DNA of 64,000 bases from Ancistrus triradiatus (Eukaryota; Chordata; Actinopteri; Siluriformes; Loricariidae): positions 124,001 to 188,000 of the forward strand of contig JAJAGP010000766.1 of the NCBI GenBank assembly GCA_025084515.1, written 5' to 3'. The first letter of the stretch is position 1. Each line of letters opens with the position of its first letter. Below the pieces are notes generated by a model, which had not been told where the DNA came from, made no database searches, and saw nothing but the letters and a program-made list of their open reading frames with translations. The position numbers and the translations under genes were made by a program. Below are positions 1 to 9,555 of this stretch, piece by piece.

Positions 1-1640
1 TACGGTAAGGTCCCACGTGGGCTGAGCTGAGGAACCCCGAGCGTTCCAGTAGCTCGGAGCGCTATCAGACAGCTTAATGTCCTTCGGTGGCTGGTTCTCC
101 ACCAGGCTACGGAAAACGCACAGTCACTAAACTCACGTGCAGTGTGTTTAGCAATGCAAATTAATACATGTCGTCAGACTACTCGTACTACTGAAGGCCA
201 GAGCCAACGCTACATTTAGTGGTTAAACTTAGTACTCGGATTTAAACCAGGAAACTCATGCAAGTTCGGCGAAACACGGAAAACTGGCGCCTATGGTAAA
301 TAAGTAAGACACTTTACCCTCTTAAGCTTGCAAACAATAGCCATAAAGTGAGTGTTTTGGAGCACTCGAGCTGCGACATCTCTCTCCATACCATCACCTT
401 CTCTCCCTCTATCATCCCGCCCACCTATCAATCTGGTTGGCTGACAGGAGTAACTGACGTTCATATTACTCTATGGTATTTCAGATTTGGTCTCCCTAAA
501 TCTAGGTTGTATTCCTACATGGAATATCCATACATCTACACACTATGATACATCCCTGTAGTCAAATATTGGCATGTACACATTAGCTCAACTTATTTAA
601 CTCTGCACATAACTATGGGCTACATGATAATGAAAAAAAATGGCAAGTCTATTTGCGAAGATCTATAGCTATAACTTTCAGCCCAAAGTGATGCTGAACG
701 ATGATCTGTGGCTCTGTACATTTCACCACTTTAGCACCATCAGATGCTGCTTTTGTTTTAAGGTGGTCTCACCTACAAGGAGAGACCAGGGTGAATCAGC
801 AGCAGCTCCAGGTGGGTTTAATTCATTGAAAACAGTGACACAAATGTAACCAGAAAGTCTAATATCTAATATCTGTTTGATATCATTCACTGACGGGATT
901 ACATAATGCGCGCATATGTAGATGATCGGAGCGAGACACATTCGATCCACAGAGTTGAGCCTCCATGTAATGTTCTATCCAAACATACACAAACATGCTT
1001 TATGGTCAAAGTAATTTAGTTTATTCTGTAGAAATCCAAATAAACTATTGAAACTTCTGAGGTTACATTGCTGTGTGCAAAAACAGATAACTTGTGGAAG
1101 AAGACCACCGACACACACTTGTTCCACACATCCAGTTCTCCATCAAAAGGCATTCTGGAAGAACACAACACAGGCACCTTCGTGGTCCACAGAGTCAGCT
1201 CTCCATGCAAATATCTGTTCTAATTCACACAAACAGGCTAAAACAATCAACATTAAACATAAACATGACATAAACACTTAACATTTAGCAGTTACTTACA
1301 GGAAAGTAGAAGGAACAATGCTAAGTATGGTGTAAACATATGTTAGTACCATCTACTTTGTAATCTAGGCTAAGTGAGCTGTAATTTGAAATAATAATAA
1401 TGTGGCTGTTTTTGCTGTGGTGTGTGTGTGTGTAAGTGTGTGTGTGTGTGTGTGTGTGTACTATCAGTAGATGTAGTCCTGTGCTGTCTTATGAGTTGAC
1501 ATTTACCTAGTGTTACCTCTTAGTTCTGATAGTATTAGCTGCCCTCCTCTTATTTCTGTTTTGTAGTGTGCTTCCTGTATTAGTTGGTACCTGTCTCCTT
1601 TTTTATCTCCTGCACTACATTTGGTAATGAAACATCCACA
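1..1640. other. Non-coding flank, no gene recognised
   Basis: No open frame here resembles a protein I know. The stretch contains two exact ATGCAAAT octamers (about 154-161 and 1205-1212), the reverse complement of the immunoglobulin promoter octamer. No V-gene leader or V exon follows either one, so I do not call promoters. A TG microsatellite lies near 1420-1460. The stretches around 930-1010 and 1180-1260 look like diverged copies of each other (both have a 'ccacagagt..agc' block followed by 'cacaaaca'). Confidence 0.5.
1420..1460. repeat. (TG)n microsatellite
   Basis: Alternating TG interrupted by 'taag'; a simple sequence repeat in non-coding DNA. Confidence 0.9.
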
Positions 1641-1644
1641 CTTA

Positions 1645-2625
1645 CAACCCCCATTCCAATGAAGTTGGGACATTGTGTTCACTCATTTTGAATTTGATGC
1701 CTGCAACACATTTCAAAACAGTTGGGACAGGAGCATGTTTACTACTGTGTTACATCACCTTTCCTTTTAACACTCAGTAAGTGTTTGAGAACTGAGGACA
1801 CTAATTGTTGAAGCTTTGTAGGTGGAATTCTTTCCCATTCTTGCTTGATGTACAACTTCAGTTGCTCAGCTGTCCGGGGTCTCCGTTGTCGTATTTTGCG
1901 CTTCATAATGCGCCACACATTTTCAATGGGAGACAGGTCTAGACTGCAGGCAGGCCAGTCTAGTACCCGCACTCTTTTACTATGAAGCCATGATGATGTA
2001 ACACCTGCAAAATCTGGCTTGGCATCATCTTGCTGAAATAAGCAGAGACGTCCCTGAAAAAGACGTTGCTTGGATGGCAGCATATGTTGCTCCAAAACCT
2101 GTATGTACCTTTCAGCATTAATGGTGCCTTCACAGATGTGCCAAGTACCCATGTCATGGGCACTAACACACCCCCATACCATCAGAGATGCTGGCTCTTG
2201 CACTTAGCGCTGATAACAATCCGGACAGTCCTTTTCCTCTTTGGCCCAGAGGACACGATGTCCATGATTTCCAAAAACAATTTGAAATGTTGACTCGTCA
2301 GACCACAGGACACTTTTCTACTTTGGTCAGTCGATCTCAGATGAGCTCGGGTCCGGAGAAGCCGGCGGGGTTTCTGGGTGTTGTTGATATATGGCTTTCG
2401 CTTTCCATGGTAGAGTTTTAACCTGCACTTGTAGATGGAGCGACGGACTGTGTTCACTGACAATGGTTTTCTGAAGTGTTCCTGAGCCCATGTGGTAATA
2501 TCCGTTACAGAATGATGTCGGTTTTTACTGCAGTGCCGCCTGAGGGATCAAAGCTCACGGGCACTCAATGTTAGTTTTTGGCCTTGCCGCTTACTTGCAG
2601 AGATTGTCCGTTTTTTTTTGTACCG
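1645..2625 (-). mobile_element. Tc1-like transposon, 5'-truncated
   Basis: The left end matches the terminus of the nearly complete element at 51.0-52.5 kb (CCATTCCAATGAAGTTGGGA). On the minus strand the transposase is readable in pieces: 1742-2203 carries the catalytic half (MVWGCVSAH, then QQDDAKP, then WPACSLDLSPIENVW, the DDE-type signature of Tc1/mariner), and 2182-2463 carries the middle part. The pieces are in different frames and the upstream terminal repeat is missing, so the element is dead. DDE assignment is by family knowledge. Confidence 0.85.
1742..2463 (-). pseudogene. Tc1-family transposase pseudogene
   Basis: Two overlapping open frames on the minus strand together cover about the C-terminal two thirds of a Tc1-type transposase. 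Visible motifs are a helical region with YINNTQKPRR, then MVWGCVSAHDMGTWHICEG, and the DLSPIENVW block that carries the third catalytic acidic residue region. The aspartate of the usual QQDNA block is kept but followed by D rather than N. The reading frame breaks near 2190, and there is no N-terminal HTH part, because the element is truncated at about 2625. In an intact relative this protein would cut and paste its own element at TA sites. No expression or activity is expected. Confidence 0.8.
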
Positions 2626-2639
2626 ACTGTCATGTGCAA

Positions 2640-2945
2640 TGGCTCCCCAGATCATCACACCATCAGCTGAGGCAGTGAGTAGCTCCACAACAAATATCAG
2701 ATTAAAGCACTCACCACGAGGCCTCCATACACGTCGTAGATTCCCAAATAGAACCTGGATTCGTCACTAAAGATGATACGGTTCCAGTCTGTAGTAATCC
2801 AGGTTTCTCGTTCATAACACCACTGCAAACAAAGGTGACGGTGGCTGACTGACAATGATAGAACACATAATGGGCACTGGGACAACAAATTTCCTTCTTC
2901 TAAGCACCTGGAAATGGTCCAGGCAGAGACAGGGGTGTGTAGTAA
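2640..2945 (-). mobile_element. Fragment of a second Tc1-like family
   Basis: Minus-strand reading gives a fragment with TDWNRIIFSDESRFYLG, the 'W..V.FSDES.F' block around the first catalytic Asp of Tc1 transposases. The right part (aggtttctcgttcat... gcaaacaaaggtga, to 'caggcagagacaggggtgtgtag') is shared with 32.98-33.09 kb. Directly abuts the previous element. Confidence 0.65.
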
Positions 2946-3830
2946 ACAACCCCTGATGTATTGTGATCCTTAGTTTTTTCTCAGTTCTTTTGTTTTACCC
3001 TTTAGATTCTAAATATATTGTAAATGTTGTGTTTTGTCCTTGGTCCTTTTTTCTGAATTACTTTTAGGCATTCCCCTTGGACTTGATGCTAATTTCAATT
3101 ATTCTGCTTTTTAACTCAAATCTCTGTATACCAATACTTCAATATTAATGAGCCATAACATTCTTACAGAGTGAGGGTGAGCTAACTTAATACTGAATTA
3201 ACTGATCTTTGTTCTAATCCCACATTTCTCCTAAAGAAAGCTCTATCAGCATGTTAAACACTGATCCATTACTGTCTTAGCTGAAGAGATGTTTCTTAGA
3301 TAAGTGCTTAGAGGGCTGAGGGATCAGTTCAACATCATTGTGGAGTTCAGGAGGAGATTGGTTCTGTTTCATTGAGACTCAGTCTGAGCGGATTTACTAC
3401 TGAACAGTACATCATGAACTATAATGATTAATTTAATTAGGGTATATAGTTAAACACATACAGCTGATCATAAGGAATATACTTAAATTCTAATGCAGCA
3501 GTTTCTCCAATTTCTATATTAGTTTTGACCAAAATGATTAAAAAGGTTACATTATAAAAATGTCTTGAGTTTATTTTTTATCTAGAGCAGCAGCTCTAAA
3601 TGAAAAAGAGAAACCATCATCTCATGGAGAGAGAGAGAGAGAAAGGGGGGGGAGCTGAATAGTTCAGTTTCTCCAGAATAGAGCAGAGATTTCAGCAGAT
3701 GTTCAACTTCCCTCATCCAAACTGACTGAAGCACAACCCAGAGCAGTGAATGCACAGCTAAACACACTCTCTCCTAACCCTGATCATGATGATGAAGTAG
3801 AAGAAAAGAACAGAGCATCTTCAAAATGCA

Positions 3831-3836
3831 GCTTTA
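3831..3836 (-). promoter_or_regulatory. Polyadenylation signal AATAAA of the light-chain C gene
   Basis: TTTATT on the plus strand reads AATAAA on the minus strand, about 140 bases after the C-exon stop codon. The same sequence is kept in cassette copy B. Confidence 0.6.
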
Positions 3837-3975
3837 TTTCAGCACAGCAAAAGTACAGGAAGAGCAACAGGACACTGAAGAGAGCAAAGACAGAAATGGA
3901 GCCACTGTGGAGAACTGAAGCTCTATTGGAGATGGATGCACAAGCAGTTCCGTCTTCAACTCTAGCTTGGATCTG

Positions 3976-4274
3976 CTAGGCTTCACAGTGGCTCTTTCTG
4001 AACGTGACCGGACGATCAACGCCGCCGTGGGAGACGGTGCAGATGAACTCCTCCCCCTTTTCCCAGGCTGCTTTGCTGACGGTCAGGACGCTGCTGAAGC
4101 TGTAGCGACCGTTCTTCTCCACTTCAGCGCTGGTCAGAACCCCATCATCCTTCTTCGAGCCGTCCACCTTCCAGCTCACCAGCGCCCCCTGTGGAGAGTA
4201 GGCAGACAGCAGACAGAGCAGAGAGGCCGATCCCTCAGACAGCTGCAGAGGAGACGGAGAGAGCAGAGAAGCAG
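3976..4274 (-). CDS. Immunoglobulin light-chain constant (CL) exon
   Basis: This single C1-set Ig domain exon encodes the constant region of an Ig light chain, which pairs with the heavy chain CH1 domain. On the minus strand the acceptor TTTGTGAATTTGCAG precedes the exon; with the phase-1 base from J it reads T-A-S-L-L-S-P-S-P-L-Q-L-S-E-G and continues to a TAG at 3976. Visible hallmarks are the first intradomain Cys in SASLLCLLSAYSP, the core Trp in VSWKVDG, the second Cys in EFICTVSHGG, and the penultimate-region Cys in KSHCEA, which normally disulphide-bonds to the heavy chain. Length is about 99 codons, slightly short of the usual 104-107. The downstream AATAAA is about 140 bases away. 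The isotype (teleost L1/L2/L3) is not assigned, although the J signal spacing is of kappa type. Confidence 0.93.
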
Positions 4275-4982
4275 CTGCAAATTCACAAACAATTCCATGT
4301 TAATGGAGGAACTTTGTTGCACTGACATGGTGGAACTGCATCCAATAATCAAACTGTATTCCAGCAGTGAAACAGTCAGTGAGTGAATTCTGGAAATGCT
4401 CTGAACTCCAATAGAGACCAAACTGCAAGCTCCACTTTAGTTTAACACAAACTCCATCAGTATTCTATTTATATTTAACCTTATTTTACAACCTTTATGA
4501 TGGTGGAATTAATGACTCATTACAGCTTCACATAATACAGTCTTATGGAAAAGTTTAGGCCCCCCTGCTCTAATTTCATATTTAGCTAAACCTCTGCAGG
4601 GAACAAACTGAAATCACATCAATTTCTACAGATTTTAATCCATCCATTTTAAAACCTAGTGCAAAATCTGATCCATAAATTGAAGTGAGTCCAAAAGTTT
4701 GAGGAGCTTCCACTAGTGTTTTTGTAAGCTCTCAGAACTTGTTCTAGATTCATTAATATTTACAGAAATATGTCTGATTTAAGTTTAAGGACCTGTAGAG
4801 CTTTTGGAACATCTTTTCATTTAAAACATCAACTAAACATTTACGTTAACCAGGGGTGCACAAACTTAGTTAAATTAGTGAAAATTAATAATATTCAGTT
4901 AATCTACAGTTTATTCATGAATGTAACTGATCAAGACAATAAAATAAATTGATGGAGATTTAAAAGAAGAAAACACACTTAC
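4275..4982 (-). other. J-C intron of the light-chain unit
   Basis: Non-coding, AT-rich. Bounded on the minus strand by a J donor (AAGA|GTAAGT) and the C acceptor (TTTGCAG). Nearly the same sequence is present between J and the C-exon scar in copy B. I saw no obvious kappa-B or E-box enhancer core that I would defend. Confidence 0.8.
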
Positions 4983-5020
4983 TCTTCACTCTGAGTTTGG
5001 TTCCTCCACCGAAAAAGTAC
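4983..5020 (-). CDS. Immunoglobulin light-chain J segment (J1)
   Basis: This 38-bp joining segment reads Y-F-F-G-G-G-T-K-L-R-V-K on the minus strand, containing the F-G-x-G-T bulge that defines light-chain J regions. It is followed directly by a consensus donor (GTAAGT) in phase 1, which matches the phase of the C exon acceptor. It is preceded by a recombination signal with a 23-bp spacer. After joining it forms framework 4 of the V domain. Confidence 0.95.
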
Positions 5021-5059
5021 CACAGTGATGCATTCTAATGAAACCATCGTACAAAAACC
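5021..5059 (-). promoter_or_regulatory. J1 recombination signal, 23-bp spacer
   Basis: On the minus strand: nonamer GGTTTTTGT (5051-5059), a 23-bp spacer (5028-5050), and consensus heptamer CACTGTG (5021-5027) abutting the J coding end. A 23-RSS on J paired with a 12-RSS on V is the kappa-type arrangement. Confidence 0.95.
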
Positions 5060-5074
5060 TCTGTCACACTGCAG

Positions 5075-5075
5075 T

Positions 5076-5110
<35 letters not shown>
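5075..5110. repeat. (CA)n microsatellite between J and V
   Basis: About 16 CA units beside the J recombination signal. Confidence 0.95.
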
Positions 5111-5112
<2 letters not shown>

Positions 5113-5281
5113 TTATATGTCAGTGTTCAACATGTATACAGCTTTAAATGATCATTATTGAATATCTTTGATTTTGTCCATAAACTAAATCTTCTGGAAT
5201 AATGATCTAGTATGTTGTGTGGGATCAGGGCAGTTAAGAGAGGGGGCATTTGGTGAGGCATTTGAATAGAAAGAGGGGGCA

Positions 5282-5330
5282 CTTTGCATGAACAGCCCAT
5301 GCTTCAGTGCTCTGGGAGTGTTTATAGCCC
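5282..5330 (+). promoter_or_regulatory. Light-chain V promoter: octamer-like and TATA-like elements
   Basis: CTTTGCAT at 5282-5289 differs by one base from the Ig octamer ATTTGCAT. A TATA-like TTTATAG lies at about 5321-5327. They sit about 90 and 50 bases before the V start codon, the usual V-promoter layout. OCT-factor binding is inferred. Confidence 0.65.
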
Positions 5331-5376
5331 TTCATGACTGAGAGCTGCTGCTCCAGCATCTTCACCCACAGCAACC

Positions 5377-5832
5377 ATGACTTTGATCAGCATCTTCATC
5401 TTCACACTGACCCTCTGGACTCAAGGTACGAGTTTAATCAGCACTCACAGGAGCAGAGAAGCAAACTGTATGATGAGATTCATGATGCAATAATTAAACT
5501 GTTTTTTTCTTCAGGTTCCAGATGTCAGGTGACTGTGACTCAGACTCCTACAGTGGAATTTGTTTCTCCAGGAACCACAGTCACCATCAACTGTAGAACC
5601 AGCACTCGAATGAAGGATGGTGAAGATATATTCTGGTTTCTGCAGAAACCTGGAGAAGCTATTAAACTCATGATCTATAATGTTAATAAATTACACTCAG
5701 GAACTCCAGCTCGTTTCAGTGGTAGTGGATCTGGATCTGACTTCACTCTGACCATCAGTGGATTCCAGACAGAAGATGCAGGAGATTATTACTGTCAGAG
5801 TGAACATGAAATCAGTGGTAGCTGGGTGTTCA
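5377..5832 (+). CDS. Immunoglobulin light-chain V gene (leader + V exon)
   Basis: This germline V gene comes in two exons. The leader exon 5377-5425 encodes MTLISIFIFTLTLWTQ, a hydrophobic signal peptide. The intron (GT at 5426, AG at 5514) is phase 1, and the V exon runs 5515-5832. The mature start is near QVTVTQTP. Visible marks are the first Cys in TVTINCRTS, the core Trp in DIFWFLQKPGE, the FSGSGSGSDFTLTIS strand typical of light chains, and the second Cys in EDAGDYYCQSE. There is no stop or frameshift, and the coding end is followed at once by a 12-spacer recombination signal, so the gene looks functional. Framework 2 has W-F-L-Q rather than the usual W-Y-Q-Q. The ATG at 5377 is preferred over the upstream in-frame ATG at 5334 because only it yields a signal peptide with the normal distance to the promoter. 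It lies in opposite orientation to J-C. Confidence 0.94.
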
Positions 5833-5860
5833 CACAGTGTTAGAGCGTCGTACAAAAACC
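5833..5860 (+). promoter_or_regulatory. V-gene recombination signal, 12-bp spacer
   Basis: Perfect heptamer CACAGTG (5833-5839), 12-bp spacer (5840-5851) and consensus-like nonamer ACAAAAACC (5852-5860). It points away from J, like the J signal, so RAG joining must invert the roughly 0.8 kb between them. Confidence 0.96.
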
Positions 5861-6500
5861 TCCCTCAGTGAGAGAGTACAGAGACTGCACTGCTGCAGCT
5901 GGGAGCGACTGCAGGTGCTGAGGGGAGGAAGTGATGCAGCACAATCATACACACTATGGAGCAGAGTGACAACATACCACATTTACATGGACAATTAAAC
6001 ATGGACATACAAACCAGAGACTTGTCTGGGTGAAATTACTTATGCCTTACTTTCTCCTTTCTATTTTCTCTGATGATCATGTGGGCAATTGAACTTTCTC
6101 TAATCCATGTTCCATACATTTTACATAGATGATGCATCCACAACTCCTAAAGCATGGTGCATGATCACTCCCACACGTCGTACAGCATATTTCACCCTCT
6201 GTCATCTGTCAGAATGTTCTTCTACATTCCCTCAAGGTCTAGCACAGTTTTCCTCAAAGCCCACAGAACTATTGTTGGATGGGGCACAGCAAGACAGAGG
6301 GAATTTTGAGAAAATATGTTACAAACAATGAATACTGTTACACATTAAACCTTTCAGATACATCATCTTGAAAATAATCTTACTTGCAAAAAGGTGGTAC
6401 TGCAAAAACAATTTGAGATCTACTGGTGTAGCAGGCAGTGCAACACTTCACGTCACTTCACCTCGGTGCTGCTTCTCTCTACACACATCACCCTGAACTC
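5861..6500. other. Non-coding region downstream of the V gene
   Basis: No further V gene, leader or recombination signal was recognised, and I see no coding sequence with family features. Composition is ordinary AT-rich intergenic DNA. Confidence 0.5.
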
Positions 6501-7510
6501 TACCCCCCCTTATGGACTTGAATGTTTGAGTTGAAGGCACCTGGATTTTGCTTCTTGAAAACATTTCACCTCTCATCTGTAAAGCTTCTTCCATTCTACA
6601 AGCTGATGGGGAGTCACAGGTATTTAATCTCTTGTGGGTTTGTCACCTTGGAGGGGGTCTGGAGAATCCTTGACCCACCCTGTCAATACTTGGATTATTA
6701 CAATCACAGGGGCCATGGTGTGATCCATTAATGAGTTGTTACCCCAACCTGCGATCATTTGACTCAGCACAGTCACATGGGTAAAGGTGTGAATTGAGGT
6801 TAAACCACCTAAAAAGGGATCTCAGAACTGCTTTGTAGGAGCCTGATAACTGGTGATGTAAAGCACTCCCTCTGTTTAACAATGGTTAAATACCAGAACC
6901 TAAAACTAGAAACAAGATGTGGTGGAAGCAAGAGTGTTGCTTCCAGCCAGCCAGAAGCCGTAGTGAGTGAAGGGACACACCCAAGGCGCAGGCTGGATGG
7001 CAGGTGGAGGACTCTGAGAACTAGGAGGAGGGAAAAATGCTGGCTGTGAGTACCAGGTGAAAAGAAACACGGCGTGAGAGCCAAAAACAAATCAAAACAA
7101 GCACTGAAGCCATAAGTCAATGCTACGGTGCAGTAGCACAGGGGCCGGGAGGCTAAGCCGAGAGCCGAGAGGCTAATGATACAAGGCTAAGAATGGCAGC
7201 TATATACTATAAGCATGATAGTGTGCAGAGGTAGCCAAAGGGCTAATGCTAGGAGCATAGACTGATAATTATAGGCTAGAGGAACAGAGCCAGGTACCTG
7301 GTGAAGCGGTGAAATAATCTGGCGACGTCTGGGAGGTCGATAGGCGTAGAAATAGGGAGCAGTTGTTGAGGTGGAATGACAGCCAGGTGTGCAGCAGAGG
7401 AGCAGTGAAGGAAGGAGAGCCAATCGATCTCTGTGGCAGCAAACACAAACACATACACGCAACACTCGGAAACCAAAACAAAGCGGAAGGTAAGGGACCG
7501 ACGTAAAATA
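6500..7510 (-). repeat. Repeat-derived region, probably the 3' end/LTR of the gypsy element
   Basis: The part from about 7130 to 7510 lies just downstream (minus strand) of the gypsy integrase and contains 'aggctaagc'/'gaggctaa' short repeats and a chromodomain-like trace (TWSTGRVVVILRR). I could not locate a second LTR or a TG...CA boundary, so the limit is approximate. The 6530-6800 part looks like a different dispersed repeat. Confidence 0.4.
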
Positions 7511-7738
7511 ACTACAACCCTCCCAGTTGACCAGGTTTTGGAACCCGCGGCCCCGTCCAGGAGGAGGCGCACCGTGAAAACCTGATCTCCGTCGATGACC
7601 CGGGCAGGTTCTGGAGGGTCGGCCGGAGGGCTAAGGCCCGAGGAAGTGACAGGCTTGACCTGGGAGACATGAAACAGGGTGAATTTTCATATGTTTTAGG
7701 TAGTCTAAACCGGATAGAAGACGGGTTTATTACTTTAG

Positions 7739-8535
7739 TTATGGGAAATGGATCGATGAACTGAGGTGCCAACTTCCTGGACTCGACACGGAGCAGGATG
7801 TTGCTTGCTGAGAGACAGACAACCACAGGCAACGCCACAGGCCTTGATGAGCGCCGACCTGGTGGTCTGCCAGTTTCTCCAGAAGTGGCGCAGGTGGTGG
7901 GCGACGGAGGGAAATGCCACTTCGGTCTCGAGGTCGGGAAACAGAGGTGGGAGGTAGCCCAGGGGAAAGGCCCATGGAGGAATTGGTTAGGGTGTTGTGC
8001 TCATACTCAGCCCAGGCCAGGTGGGAGCTCCACTTTTTAGGATCCTTAGCGGTCATGTATCTCAGAGTGCCCTCAGTTTCCTGGTTGGCCCGCTCAGCTT
8101 GACCGTTGGACTGGGGGTGGAACCCCAATGTCGTGGTCCAGAGGACTTTGCAGAAGGCTCTCCACAATTGCGAGACGAACTGGGGCCCCTGGTCCGACAC
8201 AATGTCCAGGGGAATACCATGAATTTGAATACCTGGTGGAACAGGATGTCGGCCATCTCCGAGGCTGTGGGGAGCTTAGGTAGTGTGACCAGACGAATGG
8301 CCTTTGAGAACTGGTCCACCACCGTGAGGATCACCATGTTGCCGTTAGACTCAGGGAGCCCCGTAATGAAATCCGCCACGATGTGGGACCAGGGACGTCC
8401 GGGACCCGGGAGGGGCTGCAGGAGCCCAGCAGTAGGCCAATGGGAGGTTTTGCTATGCCCGGAGGAGGGACAGGGTGTGGTGGTATCCTGGGTGGCCAGC
8501 AAACCTAGATTTGTTGACCCATTGCAGAAAGCCAA
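7739..8535 (-). pseudogene. Gypsy integrase pseudogene
   Basis: Two overlapping minus-strand frames carry a retroelement integrase core. The first (8062-8535) includes the first catalytic Asp in VADFITGLP; the second (7739-8200) includes the second Asp in SDQGPQF and the Glu in NGQAERANQE. A frameshift near 8180 separates them. The domain would insert the cDNA of the element; it is broken here. Confidence 0.85.
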
Positions 8536-8695
8536 GGCGGGAACATAGAGTCGGTTAGGGGTCTGCCACGAGGTCCGGTTAGGTCTCCTGTGCTTTCCGG
8601 AAGATCGGGTGAACCTACCAAGTGAAGTGGGCGATCATCTGGTCGGCTGGCAGGATGGTGTCCAGTGGCTCGTCGGTGTTCTCAACAGAGAACTG

Positions 8696-9088
8696 TCAGG
8701 AGAGGACATCCAGCTTCACGTTCCAGGACCCCGGTCGGTAGGTGAGGAAGAAGTTAAACCAGCCGAAGAATAGGGCCCATTTGGCTTGCCTCAAGTTGAG
8801 TCGCTTGGCGGCGTGGATGTAAGCCAGGTTGCGGTGGTCAGTCCAGGTGATGAACGGAAGCTTGGATCCCTCGAGCCAGTGCCTCCATTCTTCAAGGGCC
8901 AGCTCGACTGCTAACAGTTTGCGGTTGCCCACCTCAGAGATCCTCTCTGTGGGTGTGAGGCATCGGGAGAAGAAGGTGCAGAGGTGTAGCCTGTTGTCCG
9001 GGGCTATGCACTGGGACAGGACGGCCTCCATGCCGGTGTCCGACGCGTCAACCTCCACAGTGAACTGCTGAATATCCCCTTGAGCCAT
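8696..9088 (-). pseudogene. Gypsy RNase H domain fragment
   Basis: An uninterrupted 130-residue stretch with the Ty3/gypsy RNase H signature: VDASDTGMEAVLSQ near residues 13-26, SRCLTPTERISEVGNRKLLAVELALEEWRHWLEG in the middle, and TDHRNLAYI after it. It lies between the RT and integrase fragments in the expected order. It has no start of its own and is a piece of a broken polyprotein. Confidence 0.88.
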
Positions 9089-9169
9089 CAGAAAGCCTGG
9101 TCGGCTTCAGAGGTTTAGTGGAAGGTGGACTTGGTGGAGGTCAGTTGGGTGAGCAGGGCCGCCATCTTG

Positions 9170-9487
9170 CTATAGTCCCGGATGAAGTGGCTGTGGAAGT
9201 TGGCAAACCCCAGGAAGTGTTGAAGTTTGTAGGATTGGGCCACTCTGAGACATCACGGATCTTAGCTGAGTCCACTTTGATGCTCCCCTCTGAATGACGA
9301 ATCCCAGGAAGGTCACCGTCTTCACGTGGAACTCACACTTTTCAGCCTTGACGAACAGTTGGTTCTCCAGGAGGCAGGCGAGCACTAGTATGACGTGCTT
9401 CATGTGTTTTTGGATGGAAAGAGAGAATATTAGTAAGTCATCCAGGTACACAAAAACAAACCAGTTTCTTTTTCCACGGTTCGTCAT
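9170..9487 (-). pseudogene. Gypsy reverse-transcriptase fragment
   Basis: Contains FVFVYLDDLLIFS (the catalytic YLDD) followed by HMKHVILVLACLLENQLFVKAEKCEFH and FLGFVI, the conserved order of Ty3/gypsy RT palm and thumb. The downstream tail is frameshifted. The N-terminal half of RT is absent because the element ends near 9490. Confidence 0.88.
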
Positions 9488-9555
9488 TTCTTTTAAATAT
9501 GGTGATCTGTAACACTAATCCCACATTTCTCCTAAAGAATAGCTCTATCAGCATC

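Larger units (their letters stand above)
3207..5027 (-). repeat. Immunoglobulin light-chain J-C cassette, copy A
   Basis: This block contains, in minus-strand order, J (4983-5020), a 0.7-kb J-C intron, the C exon (3976-4274) and a 3' flank with a polyadenylation signal. A second copy of the same block lies in the same orientation at about 9.51-12.50 kb. Base-by-base similarity is visible across the 3' flank, the intron and J. Copy A keeps the C exon and an intact J recombination signal, so it is the functional copy. Confidence 0.85.
7500..9490 (-). mobile_element. Ty3/gypsy LTR retrotransposon remnant (pol: RT-RNaseH-integrase)
   Basis: Minus-strand pieces appear in correct pol order. Reverse transcriptase is at 9170-9487 (FVYLDDLLIF, the YxDD active site). 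RNase H is at 8696-9088 (VEVDASDTGMEAVLSQ, then TDHRNLAY). Integrase is at 7739-8535 (VADFITGLPESNGNMVILTVVDQFSK, then SDQGPQFVSQLW, then GFHPQSNGQAERANQE, covering the three acidic catalytic blocks). A C-terminal 'KLAPQFIDPFPITKVINPSSIRFRLP' domain follows at 7512-7838. Frames change several times; gag, protease and the N-terminal part of RT are missing. The truncation point coincides with the start of light-chain cassette copy B. An inactive genomic fossil. Confidence 0.92.

Noticed and set aside
154..1212. Two exact Ig octamers (ATGCAAAT) near the window start as V-gene promoters
   Set aside because: No leader, V exon or RSS lies at a suitable distance on the relevant strand.
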